From the NCBI GenBank assembly GCA_964555235.1, contig CAZKRU010000120.1, positions 1 through 8,110 of the forward strand: a DNA stretch of 8,110 bases, written 5' to 3'. The position numbers and the translations under genes are program-made. Below, piece after piece: positions 1-5,935 of this stretch (within the stretch, counting starts at the first letter, position 1; the number at the start of each line of letters is the position of its first letter). The DNA comes from CAZKRU01 sp964555235 (GTDB lineage: Bacteria > Verrucomicrobiota > Verrucomicrobiia > Methylacidiphilales > CAMAQI01). Under the pieces are notes generated by a model. That model worked only from the letters and a program-made list of their open reading frames with translations. It ran no database searches and was not told the origin of the DNA.

Positions 1-630
1 CCTCTGCCGCAAGATCCTTCGGAGGAGATCGGCGATCTCTCGTATCCACTCCTCCACTCCAACCGCTCCACCCTCGATGCTTCTCCCATTAACCTGACTC
101 CGAACCGCGTCCCTGCTTTAAGTCGGGAAGTGCGGGTCTTTGCACGAGGGAGTGAGGTCAAGATCCTCTCCGTCTCTTCAAAGGGTGAAAATTCGATCGG
201 GGCAACAACATTTCATCAGGGCCCCGAGGTTCCCCTTCTGGTCTTTCAACCGACCTTAAAACAATTCGTCGAATGTCAGGCCTCGCTCAAAACGCATCCT
301 CTCTTTGAAAAAGGATTGGCACTTTGGAATCAACAACGTGAAACCGACAAATCCCCTCAGCTCCTCGAAAAAAATCTCCCCCATCTGGTGAATCTCAGTC
401 GGGAAAGCGGTATCCTCATTCCCGCCACCAGCTACATCGTCGTCGAAAACGAGATGCAATGGAAAACCCTCCGCTTGAAAGAAAACCAGAAGCTCGAGGA
501 ATCTCCCGAACTTGAATTCCAAGAGTCTCCCGAGCCCGGACTCTGTTTCCTGCTGATTGGAGGTCTCCTCATCGTCGCGTGGCGGCGGCGCACGGAATTA
601 ACCCAAAGACTCAAATCCTTTCGCCGGTAA
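1..630 (+). CDS. C-terminal part of a PEP-CTERM-like anchored surface protein, probably VIT/VWA-related (5' end outside window)
   Basis: The frame is open from base 1 to the TAA at 628-630, giving 209 residues with no stop, so the gene starts to the left of the window; the GTG at 130 is an internal codon, not a start. The end of the protein has the three parts of a PEP-CTERM sorting signal: SPEPG, about 14 hydrophobic residues, then an RRR cluster. Such proteins are exported, cleaved and anchored by a membrane exosortase in Gram-negative bacteria. About 60 residues earlier, a stretch reading LSRESGILIPATSYIVVENE resembles the conserved 'alkyglvTpyTsfvavE' segment near the end of VIT/VWA proteins, including the exosortase-associated families known as MSEP-CTERM and XrtN-VIT. 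The assignment to such a family is an inference from memory of these families; the VIT or VWA domain itself would lie outside the window. The gene converges on the ATPase gene with a 55-base gap and has no obvious functional link to it. The existence of the CDS is near certain; the family is moderately sure. Confidence 0.8.
   Translation, partial: PLPQDPSEEIGDLSYPLLHSNRSTLDASPINLTPNRVPALSREVRVFARGSEVKILSVSSKGENSIGATTFHQGPEVPLLVFQPTLKQFVECQASLKTHPLFEKGLALWNQQRETDKSPQLLEKNLPHLVNLSRESGILIPATSYIVVENEMQWKTLRLKENQKLEESPELEFQESPEPGLCFLLIGGLLIVAWRRRTELTQRLKSFRR
526..591 (+). other. PEP-CTERM-like sorting signal coding segment
   Basis: Bases 526-540 encode S-P-E-P-G, 541-582 encode a 14-residue hydrophobic run (LCFLLIGGLLIVAW), and 583-591 encode three arginines. 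The order motif, hydrophobic helix, basic cluster, close to the C-terminus, is the hallmark of exosortase substrates. The hydrophobic run is at the short end for these signals, and a cysteine sits at its second position. About 12 residues (TELTQRLKSFRR) follow the Arg cluster, slightly more than in many PEP-CTERM proteins. An Arg-rich tail after a C-terminal transmembrane helix is also compatible with an ordinary membrane anchor, but the PEP tripeptide directly before the helix favours the sorting reading. Confidence 0.7.
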
Positions 631-650
631 TCTGCCCTTCTCTATGAGAC

Positions 651-687
651 AGCGCGAGTGGGGGAAGGCTTCTGATTTTTCCTCGCT
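651..687. terminator. Possible imperfect hairpin terminator between convergent genes
   Basis: The 55-base gap between the two stop codons (631-685) contains a sequence that can fold: AGCGCGAG at 651-658 can pair, with a small bulge, with CTCGCT at 682-687, and the GGGGAA next to it can pair with TTTTCC (two G-U pairs) around a loop of about 9 bases. An alternative stem pairs GCCCTTC (633-639) with GAAGGC (664-669), followed by a short T run (676-680), which would act on the plus-strand gene. The two folds exclude each other and neither is a strong textbook terminator. The last bases overlap the stop codon of the ATPase gene. Confidence 0.3.
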
Positions 688-3600
688 ATAAATCTTTTTG
701 ATGCCTCAAGTTTTGGATAAGAAGCTTGTAGTTCTCTGCGAGTGAATTGATTTGAACGTTGAGGTATTGCATCTCCTCGGTCTTTTGCTTGTCAGCACTA
801 AAGGCCTGTTTCGTCCAGGATTGCATCATTTCAAACTGAAGATTGATGATATTCGTGAAGGTCTCGGGAATTCCATAACGGACTTCAACGGTGTAAGGCG
901 AGGTACTGGTTTGATCACTGCTCGCCGCAGCAGCAACCTTCGGAGCGGCATCAGTCGTTGCTGCATCTTGAATCGGCGCACTGATCGCAGGGGCCGATCC
1001 TCCGACCGTGATCGGCGCGCGTGCGGAAGATTCTGCCGCTTGGGCAAATCCGTGAGCTAAGGTTCCCCTCAGGTGTTCGAGACTTTCGTGAAAGAGCGCC
1101 AATTGACCGACCACTTTGCCAATGGGATCATTGCCATCCGCTTGAGCAAGGAGTTGGTTACGTTGAAACTTATGCTTAATCTCCGCCCAACGAGCCGCTT
1201 CCTCTTCCTTTAAGACCCCTAACATCTCCTTGAGTTTAAGCATATTTGCTTCCGCTCCCGTGGTCAGGGTCTGGGAGTCGTTTTTGTAATGGTCGAGCAA
1301 CATCGCTTCGACTTCTGCTTCATTCATGATCGGCAAGACTTTTTCAGCGAGGCGATTCATGTTTCGATAGGAACCCTGAAGCTTGAAGGCGGGCTCCGTA
1401 CGGTACGCATCGTTTTGCGATGCGGAGTGAATATACTCTAAATTCACCCGCAACACCGTATTGCGAATCCTCACCAGATGCTTCATCACTGAAACCATCT
1501 CATTTAATTCCTCAGGACTGTAGTTTCCTTGGAATTGTGCTCCCTCCGCGCTCCCGGTCTCCGCAATGCGAATGATCTGACGCACGTCGGCCTGTCCTTG
1601 AGTGGAGAGCCGTTGAAGGATGGGATTGGAAGTGATGCAGTTTTCCAAGTAACTCTGCTCAAAAGCAGAAGCATTAGATCCAATGATGTCGCCCAAGTTG
1701 TAGGTATCCGCACGATTCGCCAACATGTCTGGAATTTTGAATTTCTCTCCGCTTTCCGTGTACGGATTTCCCGCCATGACGACGACGACCTTACGCCCTC
1801 GCAAGTCATAACTACGAGGTTCATTATTCCAAATCCCTTCGATCTTGCGTTGAGCATCGCAGAGGGAGATGAATTTTTGCAGAAACTCCGGATTACAATG
1901 TTGAATGTCATCCACACAGATCAAGACATTGTCTCCCATCTCCAGAGCGAGATTGAGTTTGATGATTTCCTCGCGGGCTGCGGCATTGGGAGCATCGGCA
2001 GGATCCAGTGAGGTAACTTCATGCCCCAAGGCGGGTCCATTGATTTTCATGAAGACCAAGCCGAGACGATGCGCAAGATATTCGACCAGCGTGGTTTTTC
2101 CATAACCCGGAGGCGAAATGAGCAGAAGCAGCCCCATCCGATCCGTTCGCTTGTTTTCTCCGGCCACTCCGATTTGTTTGGCAAGATTGGATCCAACCAA
2201 CGGAAGATAAATTTCATCGATCAGCCGACTCCGAACGAAAGAGGACAAAACCCGTGGCTTGAAGGTTTCGAGCCGTAGCGCCCGACGCCGTTTTTCAAGG
2301 GACTCGCGTTTGATCGCCGCGCATCGCTCGAATCGAGGGAGAACCGACGTTTGATGATGTCGCAGTCGATCCATCGACTCATGGTAATCCAAACGATAAG
2401 GCTTTTCGACGAGACGGGCATGAGTTCCCGCAAGGCTCTCCACCGTCGCCGCAGGCGAGGCTTCGTGGAGATCCGAGCGTTCCAGGGTGCCATGAAAAAG
2501 TAGAACCGCCGTTTCGATGGTAAACACCAAGGGAATAGAAGAGGCGATGCCCCGGTGATAAGCCAACGTCCATTGATGGATTAACGCATAATCCGCTCCC
2601 GGATTGGCCTTCAACTTGCGCCGCGCCGTCTCTAGCTCGTCCCAAGCGCGTTGTTGACGGAGATGTTCTGTAAATCCCGTAGCAAGATCAAAGGCTTCGC
2701 GACTGATGCGAAGATTGGCGCGTTGAGTAAGCTCGGCAAACAGATAAGCCGATACTTCCGAAATGAGAACCCCTTCAAAGCCCGGGAAAGTTTTTTGAGC
2801 CGATTCCACAAGCATTTGCAATTCAGCAAGAACACCGATCGCTTGTTTGGGAACTTGAAATAAGGTGGCGGCACGTCCCAGACTCGCAAGTTGTACGGCC
2901 AAAGACTCCCGACGGGCGGGCTCCCCGGATCCCCACGCAAGTCGAGCCAGAGCACGAACAGGTGGAGGGAATCGCAGCGTTTCCAATCGTTGATGCAAGG
3001 TCAGAAGCGTTGCCAAAAGTGCAGCGGCATCAGCGTCATGGACCCCTTTCACATACCCTTCCTGATAACGAGGTGCCATGAAGGTCCGCACCTGCTCCAA
3101 ACAAGTGGCGCTGTCCCACGTCAATGCTTCGGTGAGACGCCCCTCTTTTTCCAATGCTTGCAGCAGGGAATACGCCAGAAACTCGGCCCGATAAACACGG
3201 TCACTCTCGGAAGTGAATTCCAAGTTCCAGACATCCTGTAACGCCTCCAGTTCCGGGCCTCCCATCGGCTCAAAGAAATTGGTCCCACTGATGTGTAGTA
3301 CCAGCGCATTGTCGCGAGGAACCACCACCAGATCCAAAGGCTGAGTATTAACCGTAAATTTATGCCCCCCGAGTTGAATGAGATTTTCGCCCTCGGCAAA
3401 AAGGTCGAGGCGGTCCTTGAGTTGTCGAACGGCATCCTCACGAGCCGTTTTCAGACGACTTTGGATTTCATCGCCCTTGACCGTTTCCCCCATCTCCAAC
3501 AACTGATCAATAGTATCCCGCACCTTAGCCACCATGAGATCACTGGCGAAGTAGCCATGAATTTCATCGAGGGTTTTGAGGCTATCCGCGCGATTTCGAA

Positions 3601-5905
3601 TGGTTTTGAGGAGGCGATCCGCTGAGGACGCCAGCGTGGACGCTTTCCTCCCCCGCGCTTCATTCAACTGCACTTTACGCGCTTCAAAGGCGGAATAAAT
3701 CTCCTCACGCTTCGCGGTGAGTTGAGTGATGTATTCGTCGAAATCGCCGTACTTCCCTTCGAGTTCCTCGAGTTGCAACGTGATGCGACTCAAAAATTCA
3801 TCACATTTTTTGGCAGAGTCGGCCAAGTCGAGAAAATTGGTCGTGGATTGCTCCAACAGTTTAATCTGCGCAACAAATTGAGCGGCGCTTTCCGTTCCCT
3901 GCAATTCCCGCTTCCGGTTTTTCAACGCGGCTCGCACTTGATTTAGCGAACCATAAAGGGCGGAAATGCTGGCAATAATATCCGTGGTCTGGGTCGCGTC
4001 CTCGATTTTGAGAGTGGAGACGACTTCGATCAGCATCTCCAATTGTTGTCCGGTCTCATTCGCTTCTTTTTCCAGCTCATTCGCCTCACTGGCTTTCGCT
4101 AATTGAGGAACGCGATCGCGTTGAGCCGTGATACGAGATTGGTAGGGGGCTAATGCCTCCGCTTGAAGCAAAAACTGAACGCTTAATTCAGAAAGCTTGG
4201 CGCTGTGAGAAGTGACTTCCTCTTCCAACTTGGTGATTCGGGAAAGATCCGTATATCGCAAATCTTTCAGTGAAATGATCCGACCGCGCAGCCCACGCAA
4301 GGCCGCCAGATGCTCGACAAACAGATCAATGGAAGTCAGTTGATGATAATCAATCGCCTTGATGCGAGCGGTGGTTTCTCCCTCCACTTTCTCGATTTCC
4401 GTCTGAGTCGCTTTCTTGATCGCCCGAACTTTTTCAAATTCATCCAGAGCAGTCCCTGCCGCCGTCTTGATTTCTGCCAGGGTTGTCTGAATCTCAAAAG
4501 CATCGGAGTTCTTCAGCCAGAAATACGAATCGCCCACGGCGGCACAGCGGCGCACCAGATCGACATAAAGATTTCCAAAGGAATCATCCCGTCGAAGTAG
4601 ATGCAAAATCTCGTGACACTCCGCCAACGCCGCAACCACGGTGGAGTTCCCCAGCTTGGAGAGAAAAGAGTCGTTTTTGGATTCAAGGATGACATTTCGC
4701 CCCAGATACGGAGTCTGCCAGAGTTGAACGGTGTGGTGCTTTTGGGGCTCGCGCTCCGCACGAAAAAGGACCATCTGTCCCTCAGGAAAAAGAGAGTAAC
4801 CATGGCAGAGATGGGGAGGAATCACTTCTTGTGCGATTCGATTGTAGGAGAAATGCGCATAGGTGCCCAAGGTGCGATTGTAAAAAACATAAAGCGAGTC
4901 CTCCCCATTGGGAGCATCGATCCGACGGGAAAAAATCATGTCGGCGAAATCGCCTTCGAATAATTTATACGTCCCGGTGGCAAGATAGATCCCCCCCGGG
5001 AAGATCAACCCTTGATCTTCCGGAAGCAGCGCACAGGAAAAACCGATAGCATCCATCCGGACGACCTGTGCTGTTTTTGAATTAAAAACAAAATAACGGT
5101 AGTCTTTCTCTTGATAAGGACGGATTTTCAGGATGACGAGATGCTCAAGACGAGAATAAATGATCTCCGCATCATCCAAAGTCTGATCGCGTTTTTCAAC
5201 CGGTTCACTGTAAATACCTGATCCAGTCTCCGTGTTATCCTCCACCTTGATGGTCAGATCACCGCCAATCGTCTCCACGAAGACCATGTCTTCGATCGAA
5301 ACGTGGGGATGCTTTCCCGAGCAAAAATCATCACGAGTGGCCCGCTTCCATTCAAATTCGTGGAGAGGAGGAAACTTTAACTCATGATCGAAACGATTCC
5401 CCAAATAAGTAAGCTTCCCCTCCTCTAGCACCCATTTGAAGGTCTTCAGGTCCGTAACACTTTTTCCCACCTGAAACGCCATGAAAAGATGGGGACCGTC
5501 GATTCGAAATTTACTCAGGGTCGTTTGTTTGTAATACTTGTAGAGATTTTTGAAATCCGCCTCAAACTCGCCCTGCCGCAGCGCATCAACCGAGAGCAGA
5601 TGAAAGGTATTGTCACGATATTCGTAGAAGGAAAAGACATCTTCAAGCTGTGTCTCAGTCTTCAATCCAAAATTGACATTATAACCGAAGAGAAATGTAT
5701 TCGGCCCAATCGCCACCATGTCCCGTGGAATACAGTTGTGCGGGGTCGTGACCCGATCACTTCCCTGGAGGGAAAACTCTATCGTGCCAAAGGTCTCCTT
5801 ACGCGCCGTGTTCAGTTGGTCCAGTTTTAACTGTAACTCCTGAGCGCGCGCGTTGAGCCGTTCGCGGATGATTTCGTAAGTGCCGGTTTCCAGCGCCTGA
5901 CTCAT
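686..5905 (-). CDS. Large DUF3686-type coiled-coil AAA+ ATPase (database label 'DNA repair ATPase')
   Basis: This 1739-residue protein has no signal peptide or membrane segment and should be cytoplasmic. Visible parts in order: a short N-terminal coiled coil (about 5-38); a beta-rich region to about 460 with repeated aromatic/hydrophobic strands, matching the DUF3686 domain as I remember it; a long helical coiled-coil region (about 470-840); a middle region (about 848-1230) containing a dense motif, APRYQEGYVKGVHDADAA, at 944-961; then an AAA+ domain. The AAA+ domain has Walker A SPPGYGKTT at 1264-1272 (Lys1270), Walker B ICVDD with Asp1332-Asp1333, a sensor-1 Asn1380 in MAGNPY, a candidate arginine finger Arg1398 in ANRAD, and a possible sensor 2 at Arg1514 in GSYRNMNRL. 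The NP-Y-x(n)-IP-x-L-x-NR layout is MoxR-like. An Ala/Ser/Pro-rich linker (about 1620-1668) leads to a final helical segment. The length is typical for this family. The ATG at 5905 is kept because the TYEIIRERLNARAQEL start is characteristic of the family; the ribosome site is weak. It lies 30 bases after the flotillin-like gene, so one transcript is likely. The family is confident; the biochemical role is unknown and DNA repair is not supported by any motif here. Confidence 0.9.
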   Translation of the reverse strand: MSQALETGTYEIIRERLNARAQELQLKLDQLNTARKETFGTIEFSLQGSDRVTTPHNCIPRDMVAIGPNTFLFGYNVNFGLKTETQLEDVFSFYEYRDNTFHLLSVDALRQGEFEADFKNLYKYYKQTTLSKFRIDGPHLFMAFQVGKSVTDLKTFKWVLEEGKLTYLGNRFDHELKFPPLHEFEWKRATRDDFCSGKHPHVSIEDMVFVETIGGDLTIKVEDNTETGSGIYSEPVEKRDQTLDDAEIIYSRLEHLVILKIRPYQEKDYRYFVFNSKTAQVVRMDAIGFSCALLPEDQGLIFPGGIYLATGTYKLFEGDFADMIFSRRIDAPNGEDSLYVFYNRTLGTYAHFSYNRIAQEVIPPHLCHGYSLFPEGQMVLFRAEREPQKHHTVQLWQTPYLGRNVILESKNDSFLSKLGNSTVVAALAECHEILHLLRRDDSFGNLYVDLVRRCAAVGDSYFWLKNSDAFEIQTTLAEIKTAAGTALDEFEKVRAIKKATQTEIEKVEGETTARIKAIDYHQLTSIDLFVEHLAALRGLRGRIISLKDLRYTDLSRITKLEEEVTSHSAKLSELSVQFLLQAEALAPYQSRITAQRDRVPQLAKASEANELEKEANETGQQLEMLIEVVSTLKIEDATQTTDIIASISALYGSLNQVRAALKNRKRELQGTESAAQFVAQIKLLEQSTTNFLDLADSAKKCDEFLSRITLQLEELEGKYGDFDEYITQLTAKREEIYSAFEARKVQLNEARGRKASTLASSADRLLKTIRNRADSLKTLDEIHGYFASDLMVAKVRDTIDQLLEMGETVKGDEIQSRLKTAREDAVRQLKDRLDLFAEGENLIQLGGHKFTVNTQPLDLVVVPRDNALVLHISGTNFFEPMGGPELEALQDVWNLEFTSESDRVYRAEFLAYSLLQALEKEGRLTEALTWDSATCLEQVRTFMAPRYQEGYVKGVHDADAAALLATLLTLHQRLETLRFPPPVRALARLAWGSGEPARRESLAVQLASLGRAATLFQVPKQAIGVLAELQMLVESAQKTFPGFEGVLISEVSAYLFAELTQRANLRISREAFDLATGFTEHLRQQRAWDELETARRKLKANPGADYALIHQWTLAYHRGIASSIPLVFTIETAVLLFHGTLERSDLHEASPAATVESLAGTHARLVEKPYRLDYHESMDRLRHHQTSVLPRFERCAAIKRESLEKRRRALRLETFKPRVLSSFVRSRLIDEIYLPLVGSNLAKQIGVAGENKRTDRMGLLLLISPPGYGKTTLVEYLAHRLGLVFMKINGPALGHEVTSLDPADAPNAAAREEIIKLNLALEMGDNVLICVDDIQHCNPEFLQKFISLCDAQRKIEGIWNNEPRSYDLRGRKVVVVMAGNPYTESGEKFKIPDMLANRADTYNLGDIIGSNASAFEQSYLENCITSNPILQRLSTQGQADVRQIIRIAETGSAEGAQFQGNYSPEELNEMVSVMKHLVRIRNTVLRVNLEYIHSASQNDAYRTEPAFKLQGSYRNMNRLAEKVLPIMNEAEVEAMLLDHYKNDSQTLTTGAEANMLKLKEMLGVLKEEEAARWAEIKHKFQRNQLLAQADGNDPIGKVVGQLALFHESLEHLRGTLAHGFAQAAESSARAPITVGGSAPAISAPIQDAATTDAAPKVAAAASSDQTSTSPYTVEVRYGIPETFTNIINLQFEMMQSWTKQAFSADKQKTEEMQYLNVQINSLAENYKLLIQNLRHQKDL

Positions 5906-5935
5906 AAGTGAGGTCCGTGCGAGGCGATTCGGCCG
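5906..5935 (-). promoter_or_regulatory. Short intergenic spacer with a poor ribosome binding site before the ATPase gene
   Basis: The 30 bases between the flotillin-like stop codon (TAA at 5936-5938) and the ATPase ATG contain no AGGAG-like sequence. The best match on the coding strand is GGAC, 8 bases before the ATG. No promoter or terminator fits in so short a gap. This supports a single operon, with the ATPase perhaps translated less efficiently than the flotillin-like protein or by ribosomes re-initiating after its stop. Confidence 0.5.

Noticed and set aside
130..132. GTG as a start codon for the left-edge gene
   Set aside because: The same frame is open upstream to base 1 with plausible protein sequence, and no Shine-Dalgarno precedes the GTG, so it is an internal codon of a gene that begins outside the window.
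1504..1917. Minus-strand open frame of 137 codons in another register within the ATPase gene
   Set aside because: It is a shifted-frame shadow of the AAA+ region with no motif of its own. No frameshift is needed, because the main frame is intact through this stretch.
1529..2011. Plus-strand open frame of 160 codons over the AAA+ domain
   Set aside because: The opposite strand encodes Walker A, Walker B and sensor motifs in a continuous 1739-codon frame; the plus-strand translation shows no recognisable family.
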